From assembly GCF_001708965.1 (NCBI RefSeq), contig NZ_LVJW01000003.1, positions 186,001-250,000 of the forward strand: a DNA stretch of 64,000 bases. Reading direction: 5' to 3'. The notes under the pieces are model-generated. The model ran no database searches. It saw nothing but the letters and a program-made list of their open reading frames with translations, and had not been told where the DNA came from. Made by a program: the position numbers and the translations under genes. Within the stretch, counting starts at the first letter, position 1; each line of letters opens with the position of its first letter. The DNA is from Candidatus Thiodiazotropha endoloripes (GTDB lineage Bacteria > Pseudomonadota > Gammaproteobacteria > Chromatiales > Chromatiaceae). Shown here one piece after another: positions 35,115 to 43,459 of this stretch.

Positions 35115-35747
35115 TTAGAGTGCCTGTCCGTCACCAACTGGGGGCAGCAGCCGTTCGACCAGCGCCTGGTGCACCTTACGCTCCAGACGGGTGAGTCGAC
35201 CCTCGAAGGTGTGGTCGATCTGCACCCGCTGATCCGCGGTGGTTACCAGACATCCGCCAACGGTGTTGAGCGTCTCCTCCAGCAATTGAAATTGTTTACC
35301 GTCCACCAGGTTGTCGGTCAGTTTTTGCCATTCGGGTTGTAAGCGGCGAAGATCCTCCGGGTTGACCTTCACCAGCAACTGATCGTCGTCGATCTGTGCC
35401 GCGGCCTGTTTCAGCAGCGCCTGCAGCAGTTCGAAATATTGCGCTTTCTGTTTGCAGAAATCGGCCATCTCCTGTTTCAGCCGATCCACCACCACCTGCA
35501 CCAGATTCCAGCGCATGTGATCCATCTTGCTGTGCAGCTTCAGCTCATCCGCCTGGACCTTGCGCAGGTAGGCCCGGTCGGCCTGGGATTTGGCCAGCAG
35601 GGTCTCCTTCTCTTCCCGCAGGTGGAGTTTGTCGCTGGCTTCCCTGAGGATGTTTTTGCGTCCCGCATCGGCGCGACTGTGGCACTCGCTGGCCATCTGT
35701 TCGGCGCGATCTAAGATTGCTTTTTCGAGGGCTTCGACCTGGTTCAC
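35115..35747 (-). CDS. atpE: V/A-type ATPase subunit E (peripheral stalk)
   Basis: 210 residues from a GTG start preceded by AGGAGATC. The N-terminal half is a charged coiled coil (about 1-95) and the C-terminal half a mixed domain ending with GGCLVTTADQRVQIDHTFEGRLTRLER, the part that contacts the B subunit. It pairs with the small coiled-coil subunit encoded first in the operon. Confidence 0.9.
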   Translation of the reverse strand: MNQVEALEKAILDRAEQMASECHSRADAGRKNILREASDKLHLREEKETLLAKSQADRAYLRKVQADELKLHSKMDHMRWNLVQVVVDRLKQEMADFCKQKAQYFELLQALLKQAAAQIDDDQLLVKVNPEDLRRLQPEWQKLTDNLVDGKQFQLLEETLNTVGGCLVTTADQRVQIDHTFEGRLTRLERKVHQALVERLLPPVGDGQAL

Positions 35748-35761
35748 TCGTGATCTCCTGG

Positions 35762-36085
35762 TTAACCGCCGGTGAGTTGTTTCAAGGTTTCGTCCAGCTC
35801 AGACTGAAAGTTGTCCGATTCATGCAGGGACGGCACTTCCGAGAGTACGATACGTCCCCCTTCGTTGCGGATCTGCTGCAACATTTTCGACTCCAGCCGG
35901 TTGACTGATTGTTCGATGATCAGCAGCGCCCGCTGTTTCTCCTGCAGCAGCTTGGAGAGGAGCTCATCCAGTGCTGCCGTGTCCGGATCGGTCAGGGTTT
36001 CGAATCCGATCAGACGGAAGCCGTCGCCTAGGGTATGGCTGCCGATAAAGATGTTGCGGACGTTGTGGCTGCTGCTCTCTGACAT
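35762..36085 (-). CDS. atpF: V/A-type ATPase subunit F
   Basis: 107 residues with the Rossmann-like subunit F pattern: FIGSHTLGDGFRLIGFETL at the start and the strand LLIIEQSVNRLESK, with the VLSEVPSLHES region near the end. It lies on the central stalk and influences ATP hydrolysis. Between the proteolipid and subunit E genes, with 4- and 14-bp gaps. Confidence 0.85.
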   Translation of the reverse strand: MSESSSHNVRNIFIGSHTLGDGFRLIGFETLTDPDTAALDELLSKLLQEKQRALLIIEQSVNRLESKMLQQIRNEGGRIVLSEVPSLHESDNFQSELDETLKQLTGG

Positions 36086-36089
36086 GGTT

Positions 36090-36530
36090 TCAAATCTTAT
36101 CGAGCAGCAGGATACTCATCACCAGGCCGTAGATGGCGATACCTTCAGCCAGTCCCAGATAGATCAGGGTCCGGCCGAAGATCTCCGGTTTTTCCGCCAG
36201 TACCGCCAGCGAAGCGGCACCGATCGGTCCCACCGCAATACCCGCGCCGATGGTACTCAGGGCGGTGGGGATACCCACACCGATGATACCCAGGCCGAGG
36301 CCGATGGAGATCTCTCCGCTGGCTTCCACCGCCGGTTCAACGGCCGCCATGACATCCTGGGCGCCGATGAAAATCAGCGCGGCCTGGGCGCACACAAAGA
36401 TCACCAGGTTCATGGCGATGGTGGGCTTGAACCAGGGTTTGGTAACTTTGGCCGGCTGCATCTCCATGACGATGCCGGTGGCGATCAGGCCAACGATGCC
36501 GAGTGTCATTACCGCGATAAGCCAGTACAT
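36090..36530 (-). CDS. atpK: V/A-type ATPase membrane ring subunit K
   Basis: 146 residues. An N-terminal hydrophobic span and a second segment (about 40-60) precede the proteolipid hairpin: GAGIAVGPIGAASLAVLAEKPEIFG and then LGLAEGIAIYGLVMSILLL, which carries the ion-binding Glu in the last helix (about residue 130). The AEG context, without the Gln/Thr ligands of Na+ rings, favours protons, but this is a weak inference. The ribosome site is strong. Confidence 0.88.
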   Translation of the reverse strand: MYWLIAVMTLGIVGLIATGIVMEMQPAKVTKPWFKPTIAMNLVIFVCAQAALIFIGAQDVMAAVEPAVEASGEISIGLGLGIIGVGIPTALSTIGAGIAVGPIGAASLAVLAEKPEIFGRTLIYLGLAEGIAIYGLVMSILLLDKI

Positions 36531-36588
36531 AGTGTGCTCCTCTTGCTGTTTTTCAGTTCAATCATCATGCACTCCCGAAGCCAGGGTT

Positions 36589-38469
36589 TCAGGAGAGTGT
36601 CAAGGGTTTGAAGGCCTTGCCGTCGCCCGCATAGAAACGGGAGAAGCCCTCGTAAAATTCCAAACGCAGCACCTGGATGGCGACGATCAGCCCCTCCAGT
36701 ACCAGAATGAATACGTTGCCCAATACCACCGTGATCCAGTGGCCGGTGTCACCCATCATGCCGGCCAGGGTGAACACCGCGATCGCCAGCGCCACATGGT
36801 TCAGGCTGAACGCCGCGACACGCAGGAAAGAGAGGGTGTTGGAGGCGTAGCCGGTGATGGTCTCGAAGGTCTCGATGAAGGCGACCAGAATGCGTTCGCC
36901 AATGGAGGCCTCCTGCTCGATCAGCTTGTGGGCAAAGATACCGATCAGGGTGAGGATCGCCAGGGTGGCCCAGAAGCCGCCCACCGACCCTTCCGCGTAA
37001 AGAGAATAACCGCTGCCCAGCATGCCGCTGTAGAGCAGCAGCGAGAGCAGGCCGTTGTCGCCGAACAGGGCGCCCAGCCGATCTCCCTGCACCAGGTGGT
37101 TGATGATGTTCAGCAGGGAGGAGATGACGATGAAGCCGATTCCCCACAACAGGGCCACAGTGAGCATGTAGAGGGGGTCGCTGAGGGGGGCGATCCACCA
37201 GGCGTGAAACAGATGCTCGAAGCCGAAGATGCTGCCATACAGGAGCCCGAACACCATCGAGGAGATACCGGCGGCCACCCCGAACGGGGTGAAGCTGCCC
37301 AGCTTGCGGCGCCAGATCAGCGCGGCGCCGAGGATCACAGCACCATGCCCCACGTCGCCGAACATCATGCCAAACATCAGGATATAGGTGAGGGCGAACA
37401 GATGGGTCGGATTGACCTCGCCGTAACGGGGTACCCCATACTGCATCACCAGGGATGAGAAGGGTTTGAAAAGGCGGCTGTGGCGCATCACCGAGGGTAC
37501 GATGGCACGCTCTTCAGGCAGTGGATCACGGCTCTCCAGGACGAAGGCGTTGGGCAGTTTCTGCTGCAGAGCCTCTTCCACCTGGGCCATATCCTCGGCG
37601 GGTACCCAGCCCTGCAGGCGTGCCAGCTTGCCGCTTTTACGAGCTGCTTCGCCAAGTGCCACATAGGGGACAGCCAGGTGTAGGGTCTGGGCGGCCTGCT
37701 CCAGGCCCTGCAGCGCATTGGCCCGCCAGGCAACGATCTCCAGGTTGAGCTGTTGTGAGTTTTCATCGACCGCTGCATGGCGCTCCGCCAGTCGGCTCTT
37801 GGCAGTCTCCGGCTCGGTGTGCAGCTCCGGTGGGATATCCAGTGGTCGAAAGCCGGCGGTATCGAGGACCGATTTCAGCTTTGAATGCTCTGTCCGCTTG
37901 GCGCCGATGATCAGCACATGGCTCTCTTTCTCACTCTGCAGAAAGGGGAACAGCAAATAGCCGTCGAGGCCGATGGCATCCTTGAGTTGTTCCACCCGGT
38001 TGCTGGATACCACGCCGATACTGGATTCCAGGAAGGGTTGATCCTGCTGCAGTTGACCCAGGTCCACATCCAGATTGCTGAAATTCGCCAGACTGGTCTC
38101 GAGCTGGCTGATATTGCGTGACTCTTCGGTGAGGCGGCGTTGTCGTTCTTCAAAGTCGGAACAGGTCTCCCAGGCCTCGCCCAGCCACTGATTGGCCTGC
38201 TCCAGTTCAGCTTCGGTAATGGTGGTCACTTCGCCATCGAAGGGGGTCGGGGTGTAGCTCACCAGGGCGCTGATCTTGTCCAGCCGGCTCTTCGCCTGGT
38301 TGTACTGCTCGCGAAAGTGCTGTCCTGGAATCTCGGTCAGGGCGTTTTCCGCATAGGGACGGTTGTCCGGGCTGAAATTGTTGAGACCGGCCAGGATCAC
38401 CGATGCGCCGGGCAGGTCCTCGTTGAGTACCTTGATGCTGATCTGTTTCATCGGCAGGGGGCTAAACAT
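36589..38469 (-). CDS. atpI: V/A-type ATPase subunit I (a)
   Basis: 626 residues. The N-terminal 330 residues are the cytoplasmic stator arm, with coiled coils. The C-terminal 290 contain about seven membrane spans, and the conserved LSFLRVAAFSLNHVALA segment (about 550) carries the Arg that faces the ring glutamate. ATG 38469 has a ribosome site (GAGGGA); an internal ATG at 38451 gives a start more like other family members. Confidence 0.93.
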   Translation of the reverse strand: MFSPLPMKQISIKVLNEDLPGASVILAGLNNFSPDNRPYAENALTEIPGQHFREQYNQAKSRLDKISALVSYTPTPFDGEVTTITEAELEQANQWLGEAWETCSDFEERQRRLTEESRNISQLETSLANFSNLDVDLGQLQQDQPFLESSIGVVSSNRVEQLKDAIGLDGYLLFPFLQSEKESHVLIIGAKRTEHSKLKSVLDTAGFRPLDIPPELHTEPETAKSRLAERHAAVDENSQQLNLEIVAWRANALQGLEQAAQTLHLAVPYVALGEAARKSGKLARLQGWVPAEDMAQVEEALQQKLPNAFVLESRDPLPEERAIVPSVMRHSRLFKPFSSLVMQYGVPRYGEVNPTHLFALTYILMFGMMFGDVGHGAVILGAALIWRRKLGSFTPFGVAAGISSMVFGLLYGSIFGFEHLFHAWWIAPLSDPLYMLTVALLWGIGFIVISSLLNIINHLVQGDRLGALFGDNGLLSLLLYSGMLGSGYSLYAEGSVGGFWATLAILTLIGIFAHKLIEQEASIGERILVAFIETFETITGYASNTLSFLRVAAFSLNHVALAIAVFTLAGMMGDTGHWITVVLGNVFILVLEGLIVAIQVLRLEFYEGFSRFYAGDGKAFKPLTLS

Positions 38470-38523
38470 CAGCGGTCCCTCGGTCGGCGTGAAGCGGGTT
38501 GTATCGGATAAACGGCCGGACGA

Positions 38524-39579
38524 TCATGCCGCCTCCTCAGAGGATGAGGAGCCTTTGATGCCAGAAACGGCTTCATCCAGCAGCTCGTTCGTCATACCCA
38601 GCAGCTTGCCCTGGATGATGGCGTAGAGACGCCAGATGTCCGTGTCCCGGCTGATCAGATAGCAGAGCGCAGCGACCACCCCGTCCCGACTGCCCAGCAT
38701 CAGTTTGCGTAACTCATCGGAGACCCAGAAGTCGAGCCGTTGTCTGGCATCGGTGATGTTGGCGCTGCCGGCGAGCAGGCTGTGAAAGGGGTCGGGCAGC
38801 TGCTCGATAATGGTATCCAGCCCCTCCACATTGGCCAGCTCCATCAGTTTATCCCGCTGTATCTGTCCGCCGTAAGGAATCAACAGGTAGTAGACCTCAC
38901 TGGGTGCAAACTGATAGACCAGGCGATAGCGCATCAACCAGAGGATGTTCTGCCGGTCCACCATACAGCCGATGGCCTTTTTCAAGCCGCGCTTGTCGCT
39001 GCAGTCGGTGATGTTGGCCTGGGCCAGCATGCCGGTGTAGTAGAGCCGGTCGATGGCGGCGCCGAGGGAGAAGTTTTCGTGCTGCTCTTCGTAGATGGTG
39101 CGGGCCTGACTGGCGATCTGGGAGTAGGGCCCCCGTTCGAGCTGGCGCAGCATCTCCTGAACGTTTTCCGCCTGCAGCAGGGCTTCATGGGGCAGCCGGA
39201 TGTTCTCCGGCAGGGCATAGAGATTGTGGCGTATCTCCTGGATGCCCAGATTGTTCCACTTGCCCTGGATCAGGGTCTTCAGATTATAGAGCTCATACTT
39301 GCGTGGCCAGTAGAGTATCAGTCCCCGTGAGCGACCGCTCAGAGGCCGCAGCAGAACCTTCAGTTCATTCATTAGCTGCTGCAGCAGTTGGTGTTCCACC
39401 AGGCCGCTCTTCTGGCGGATTTCGATCTCCTGTTCGAAGATCGGCAGCAGATCGAAACGCTCCCCGAGTTGATGCAGGGACATCTGCTTCAGTATCCGGA
39501 TATCCTCAGCGGAGAGCAGTCTGGAGGCGTAGATTCCGACCCGGGTCTTGAGGTAGGCCTGATCCCGTTGTGAGTTCAT
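38524..39579 (-). CDS. atpC: V/A-type ATPase subunit C (d)
   Basis: 351 residues, mostly helical, matching the funnel-shaped C/d subunit that joins the central stalk to the K ring (for example MVDRQNILWLMRYRLVYQFAPSEVYYLLIPYGGQI). Placing C before I is less common than I-K-E-C orders in other bacterial and archaeal operons. The C-terminal tail is Ser/Glu-rich. Confidence 0.85.
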   Translation of the reverse strand: MNSQRDQAYLKTRVGIYASRLLSAEDIRILKQMSLHQLGERFDLLPIFEQEIEIRQKSGLVEHQLLQQLMNELKVLLRPLSGRSRGLILYWPRKYELYNLKTLIQGKWNNLGIQEIRHNLYALPENIRLPHEALLQAENVQEMLRQLERGPYSQIASQARTIYEEQHENFSLGAAIDRLYYTGMLAQANITDCSDKRGLKKAIGCMVDRQNILWLMRYRLVYQFAPSEVYYLLIPYGGQIQRDKLMELANVEGLDTIIEQLPDPFHSLLAGSANITDARQRLDFWVSDELRKLMLGSRDGVVAALCYLISRDTDIWRLYAIIQGKLLGMTNELLDEAVSGIKGSSSSEEAA

Positions 39580-39588
39580 CGGTTAGGC

Positions 39589-39915
39589 TCAATCCTCGTC
39601 GGCATTGGGATCGATCAGTACCGCAAAGGCGGCGCTCAGCGCATCCTCTTCTCTCGCCTCGGCGTATTCACGCAACTGGGCGTGGCGTTCATCGAAACGT
39701 TTTTTCAGTTCGGCAATGGTCTGCTCGGCGCGACTCTCCGCCTTTTCCATAAAGCTGTTGTGAAGCTCCGGGATGCGGGTTTCGAAATGTTGCTCTTTGG
39801 TCTTGGCTTCCTGCAACGCCTCCTGAATGATGCGCTCCCGTTGCTCTTCGGCCTTGTTGTGGATCTGTTGTGCCCTGTTTTCGGCATCGAGTAAGCGCTG
39901 CAGTGACTCTTCCAT
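39589..39915 (-). CDS. V/A-type ATPase peripheral-stalk subunit (G/H-like)
   Basis: 108 residues, almost entirely a charged coiled coil (heptads from residue 1 to about 90). Size, composition and place as first gene of the operon fit the G/H subunit that pairs with E in the outer stalk. Sequence alone is low-complexity, so the assignment rests mainly on context. Confidence 0.75.
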   Translation of the reverse strand: MEESLQRLLDAENRAQQIHNKAEEQRERIIQEALQEAKTKEQHFETRIPELHNSFMEKAESRAEQTIAELKKRFDERHAQLREYAEAREEDALSAAFAVLIDPNADED

Positions 39916-39974
39916 TAACCCCTATGCCCCCATGGTTTGTTTTGACAGCAAATTGTTTTCAGAGGTTGTGTAAG

Positions 39975-39996
39975 GGAGACGTTTTTGGGCGTCTCC
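39975..39996 (-). promoter_or_regulatory. Hairpin in the leader of the V-ATPase operon
   Basis: GGAGACG-8 bases-CGTCTCC, a perfect 7-bp stem about 60 bp upstream of the first ATPase gene. It may be a leader structure. No T-run follows, so it is not an obvious attenuator. Confidence 0.35.
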
Positions 39997-40190
39997 GAAG
40001 CACATAGATAGTGTAGTCAATTTGACCGTTCTATGTGGACTAATATCGTTAAGGCTTGGTTGAGCTGGATCATGAATTCTAGGGATTTTGTTATTTGTGC
40101 AGAGAGCGGATCTGATGCTGTGATCTGTTTACGCAATGGGTGAGTTGTTGGAGGGTTAATGAGTTGTGGTGATTGTTGTGCTCCTGCCTT

Positions 40191-40231
40191 CCCCCTCTCC
40201 CCCGGCCCCTCTCCCGCGAGGGGAGAAGGGA
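40191..40231 (-). repeat. CT/GA-rich dispersed element, copy 4
   Basis: Reverse orientation: CCCCCTCTCCCCCGGCCCCT then CTCCCGCGAGGGGAG. One interruption (GGGGAGAAGGG) separates it from the other copies. Flanks do not obviously extend the match. Confidence 0.6.
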
Positions 40232-40394
40232 GCTATATGTGCTACTTCGATGCTTGATGTTTATATGACTGTAACGTAAGCATTCTGCTCCTGCTGTTCA
40301 GAGTTGTTGCTTTTCGCTGTTCTGAAACTTGTTGTCTGAATAGGAATATTCAGTCGACTAACCCCTGTTGGTATTCAGGATAGGGCGGAATTGA

Positions 40395-40835
40395 TTAAGC
40401 CTTGGCGGTAGGCTGCAGGATCTCTATTGTCTTGGGTAGTTCCAGGATCAGCCTGCGTTTGATTTCATTCAGTTCAGTTTGGTTGTATGGCCGCCGTTGC
40501 TTGGTACCCCAAACTGTACCGGGCCACCAGGGATCACTGCTCTTGCGTCCCAGGATATGGATATGCATCTGTCGTACGATGTTGCCGATCGTTGCAGTAT
40601 TGAGTTTATCGATGTTCTCGTCGGCTTTGATGAAAAGGGAGATTTGGTTGATCTCCTCGAACAGCAGCTTCTGCTGCTCGGGTGTGAGTTGGTACAACTC
40701 ATCGCAACTCACCCTGGGGACCAGAATGTACCAGGGCAGCAGAGCATTGTTCATCAGCAGCAGCTGGCTCAACTCCAGCTCTGCAAGCAGATGGCAATCT
40801 GCAGCCAGTCTTGGGTCGAGGCTGAAGGATGGCAT
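40395..40835 (-). CDS. HIT-domain hydrolase-like protein
   Basis: 146 residues of the histidine-triad superfamily. The triad region reads QMHIHILGR (about 90-98): the second and third His are present, but the usual first His is Gln. The region WYILVPR, about residues 35-41, fits the first strand. The family hydrolyses nucleotide phosphoramidates or related bonds; loss of the first His does not necessarily abolish this. It follows the DUF971 gene by 8 bp. Confidence 0.82.
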   Translation of the reverse strand: MPSFSLDPRLAADCHLLAELELSQLLLMNNALLPWYILVPRVSCDELYQLTPEQQKLLFEEINQISLFIKADENIDKLNTATIGNIVRQMHIHILGRKSSDPWWPGTVWGTKQRRPYNQTELNEIKRRLILELPKTIEILQPTAKA

Positions 40836-40843
40836 CTCTCTTT

Positions 40844-41236
40844 TCAGGCTCCACCATCACGGGGAATCAACTCCGGCTCTTGTCGCTGATGGCCCACTGC
40901 TTCGAGCTTCTCCAGGTAGGCCTGCCACAGCTCATCCTGGTGCTTTCCCAGATTGTAGAGATACTGCCAGTCGTAGAGCCCTGAGTTGTGACCGTCATCG
41001 AAGTGGATCTTCACCGCATACTGACCTATCGGTTCGATCTTGGTGATGGTGACCAGCTCTTTGCCTTTCTCCAGTTTTGCCGTGGCCGGGCTGTGCCCCC
41101 GGGTCTCCGCCGAAGGGGAATAGACCCGCAGGTATTCACAGGGCAGGGCAAAATGGGCGCCGTCATCGAAGGCGATATCGAGAAAGCGGCTCTGTTGGTG
41201 GACTTTGATATCCAGCGGACGTGGTGTAGAACTCAT
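40844..41236 (-). CDS. DUF971 (gamma-BBH-like N-terminal) protein
   Basis: 130 residues. The DUF971 pattern is clear: LDIAFDDGAHFALPCEYLRVYSPSAETRGH, then IGQYAVKIHFDDGHNSGLYDWQYLYNLG (about 70-98). The domain occurs alone and at the N-terminus of gamma-butyrobetaine hydroxylase, where it binds zinc; the Cys in LPCEYLR and the nearby His are candidates. Some relatives are linked to Fe-S cluster proteins. ATG 41236 was preferred over the longer frame from 41296. A likely operon with the HIT gene. Confidence 0.88.
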   Translation of the reverse strand: MSSTPRPLDIKVHQQSRFLDIAFDDGAHFALPCEYLRVYSPSAETRGHSPATAKLEKGKELVTITKIEPIGQYAVKIHFDDGHNSGLYDWQYLYNLGKHQDELWQAYLEKLEAVGHQRQEPELIPRDGGA

Positions 41237-41291
41237 GTTGATATAAGGTCCTAATTTGAATGTCGTTGATGCGGCTTTTGATTCGACTCTT

Positions 41292-41308
41292 CTCACTCCG
41301 GGAGTGAG
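41292..41308. repeat. 8-bp perfect hairpin between minus-strand genes
   Basis: CTCACTCC-G-GGAGTGAG lies in the 145-bp gap between the hemH stop and the DUF971 start. It could help end hemH transcripts, but it has no T-run. Confidence 0.35.
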
Positions 41309-41381
41309 TGTCTGCTATCGATTGTTTTGAGATCGTCACCGGCAGATAGTTTCAATGGTTTGTCTGAATCCCGCTGAAGAC

Positions 41382-42455
41382 TCAGTCACTGATTGTAGAT
41401 GGCGGGGGAAGTGGTTTGGCCTCCGGCCAGCCCAAGGCGTGACGGTGGATCAGATTGGCGAACATTTCGATATGTTTCGGTTCGTCATTCAGGGCCGGGA
41501 TATAGCTGTATTCCGCGCCGCCACCCTGAAGAAAATAGTCCCTGTTCTCGACCCCGATCTCCTCCAGGGTCTCCAGACAGTCGGTGGCAAAGGCGGGGCA
41601 GACCACCTGCACGCTTTTGATCCCCTCGGCCGCCCACTGTTTGAGGGTCTCATCGGTGTAGGGCTTGACCCACTCCTGAGCACCGAAGCGGGATTGGAAG
41701 GCGAGCAGCCACTGCTCCTCGTTCAGCCCCAACCTGTCGACCACGGCCTGAGCCGTATCCCGGCACTGATCCGGATAGGGGTCCCCTGCATCATAGTAGT
41801 CTTTGGGGATGCCATGGAAAGAGAAGAGCAGTTTGTCTGCGCCTCCGTGAGTCATTCGGTAGTCGGCGATCTGACTGCTCAGGGCATCGATATAGTCTGG
41901 CTCGTGATGGTAGCGTTGTATGAATCTGACCTCGGGTATCCAGCGCCACTGTTGCAGTTCAGCGGTGACCGCATCGAAGATCGAGGCGGTGGTGGTTGCC
42001 GAGTATTGGGGATAGAGGGGCAGTACCAGCAGTCGCTGAATATTCCGCTCACGCAACAGTTTCAGGGTATCGGCGATTGATGGATTGCCATAGCGCATCG
42101 CCAGCGCAACACTCACCTGGCCGGTGAATCTGTTCTCGATCGCCTGCTCGATGGCGTCCCGCTGCTGTTTTGAAATCACCAGCAGCGGTGATCCTGCGTC
42201 GGTCCAGATCGAGGCATAAGCCTTGGCGGAACGCTTGGGCCTTACCCGCAGGATGATGCCGTGCAGAATGATCTGCCAGATCAGTTTCGGAATCGACACA
42301 ATTCTTGGATCGCTGAGGAATTCCGCCAGATAGCGTCGTACCGCGCCGGTAGTCGGGGCGTCCGGTGTGCCTAAGTTGATCAGCAGAATAGCCAGGCCGC
42401 CATCCGGCATCGAGAGTTGTTGTTTTTGATTCAGATATTTCATGGTGTATGGCAT
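41382..42455 (-). CDS. hemH: Ferrochelatase
   Basis: 357 residues (353 if the internal ATG at 42443 is used). It inserts Fe2+ into protoporphyrin IX, the last step of heme synthesis. Conserved segments are GLAILLINLGTPDAPTT at the start, the active-site His in LFSFHGIPKDYYDAGDPY (about 210) and the Glu-containing stretch ETLEEIGVENRDYF (about 300). The ATG overlaps the preceding gene's stop by one base (TGATG), so it is translationally coupled to the unknown protein upstream. Confidence 0.96.
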   Translation of the reverse strand: MPYTMKYLNQKQQLSMPDGGLAILLINLGTPDAPTTGAVRRYLAEFLSDPRIVSIPKLIWQIILHGIILRVRPKRSAKAYASIWTDAGSPLLVISKQQRDAIEQAIENRFTGQVSVALAMRYGNPSIADTLKLLRERNIQRLLVLPLYPQYSATTTASIFDAVTAELQQWRWIPEVRFIQRYHHEPDYIDALSSQIADYRMTHGGADKLLFSFHGIPKDYYDAGDPYPDQCRDTAQAVVDRLGLNEEQWLLAFQSRFGAQEWVKPYTDETLKQWAAEGIKSVQVVCPAFATDCLETLEEIGVENRDYFLQGGGAEYSYIPALNDEPKHIEMFANLIHRHALGWPEAKPLPPPSTISD

Positions 42456-43375
42456 CAGTCCCGGTTGGCTGAGCGGATTCTGGCTTCTACCCGTGCCCGT
42501 TTCAACAGGTCTTTATTGTGTATTTCCGGATAGAGGGGCCAGAAGCGGTCGATCTGTTCCGGTTGCTTGACCGCCAATTGTTCCAGTCTTTCGCGACAGC
42601 CGCCACTTATATAAGGGAGCATCAGTAGCTGTGGCGCCTTCCAGGCAATGTAATCTTCGATCAATGGGGCGTTTTTCGCATCATAGCCCGATTCGGCAAG
42701 CAGTAGAGTGGGGAATTCGAGATCCGGCGGTTGGTTTTCGTGATACGGCACCATCTCGTTCTCCCCATTCCGATAGAACCAGGCTGTGCGGGATTTGGAT
42801 CCGGCTCTGTGGCGAACCTCAGCCTCGAGAGTCGAGGCGTGTACCCTGGGGTTGTCACCGTCATGGTCGGGTAGGCCCCGCTGATTCAGATACGATGAGA
42901 TGAAACTGCAATCGTCCGCTTCTGCCGCAATCCATTTGGCAGGACTGTCAGTCAGCGCCATTTCGTTTTCTGTGCGACAGCTCCGCAACAGTGCCAGCGG
43001 TTGTTGGTCGGTTTCATCCAGCAGCCACTGTTCATAACGGTCAGCCATCGGGAATGGCAGCTGGCTCAATACGGGCTGCAGAGATTCGATGAGCCTGTCG
43101 CTGGCGGCGATCATGGTGCGGATGTCGAACAGGGGATTGACGGGCACCTGTTTGAGTCCACTGGTTTCGGACCAGAGCCCAAAGGTGAAATATTGCTGGG
43201 CGCCCAGCGGGGTGTTGGCCCACAGTCCCTGGGGGGAATCGCTGAGTACCTGGATCTCCCAAACCTGGCCATTGGCACTGAGTGCACGGGCGGTATCAAG
43301 TTGGAAGACCTGCAGTAAACCGTTGAACGGGTTGAGTCGCCGGATACTGAATGCGCTGTTCGGAACCTGTTCCAT
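42455..43375 (-). CDS. Hypothetical protein coupled to ferrochelatase
   Basis: About 306 residues, no signal peptide or membrane span, rich in Trp, Leu and acidic residues. No family recognised. It ends in a TGATG overlap with hemH, which argues for a role related to heme or cell maintenance, but that is inference from coupling alone. ATG 43375 has a plausible GGTAGG ribosome site; a GTG at 43381 is the alternative. Confidence 0.65.
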   Translation of the reverse strand: MEQVPNSAFSIRRLNPFNGLLQVFQLDTARALSANGQVWEIQVLSDSPQGLWANTPLGAQQYFTFGLWSETSGLKQVPVNPLFDIRTMIAASDRLIESLQPVLSQLPFPMADRYEQWLLDETDQQPLALLRSCRTENEMALTDSPAKWIAAEADDCSFISSYLNQRGLPDHDGDNPRVHASTLEAEVRHRAGSKSRTAWFYRNGENEMVPYHENQPPDLEFPTLLLAESGYDAKNAPLIEDYIAWKAPQLLMLPYISGGCRERLEQLAVKQPEQIDRFWPLYPEIHNKDLLKRARVEARIRSANRD

Positions 43376-43459
43376 CGCCACAGCCTACCGCAGCCCCGGA
43401 AAACAATCGAGGGCCGGGTTAACGGGCGGTCAGCATACCTCAGTGAGGCGCTCTATCGC

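Larger units (their letters stand above)
39916..40394. other. 479-bp region upstream of the V-ATPase operon
   Basis: Between the V-ATPase operon and the HIT gene, both minus strand. It holds a 7-bp hairpin (39975-39996), AT-rich sequence likely to contain the operon promoter, and a reverse copy of the CT/GA repeat (40191-40231). No gene. Confidence 0.6.

Noticed and set aside
36250..37458. 402-codon plus-strand frame opposite V-ATPase subunits K and I
   Set aside because: Low-complexity shadow frame; the minus strand encodes well-conserved ATPase subunits.
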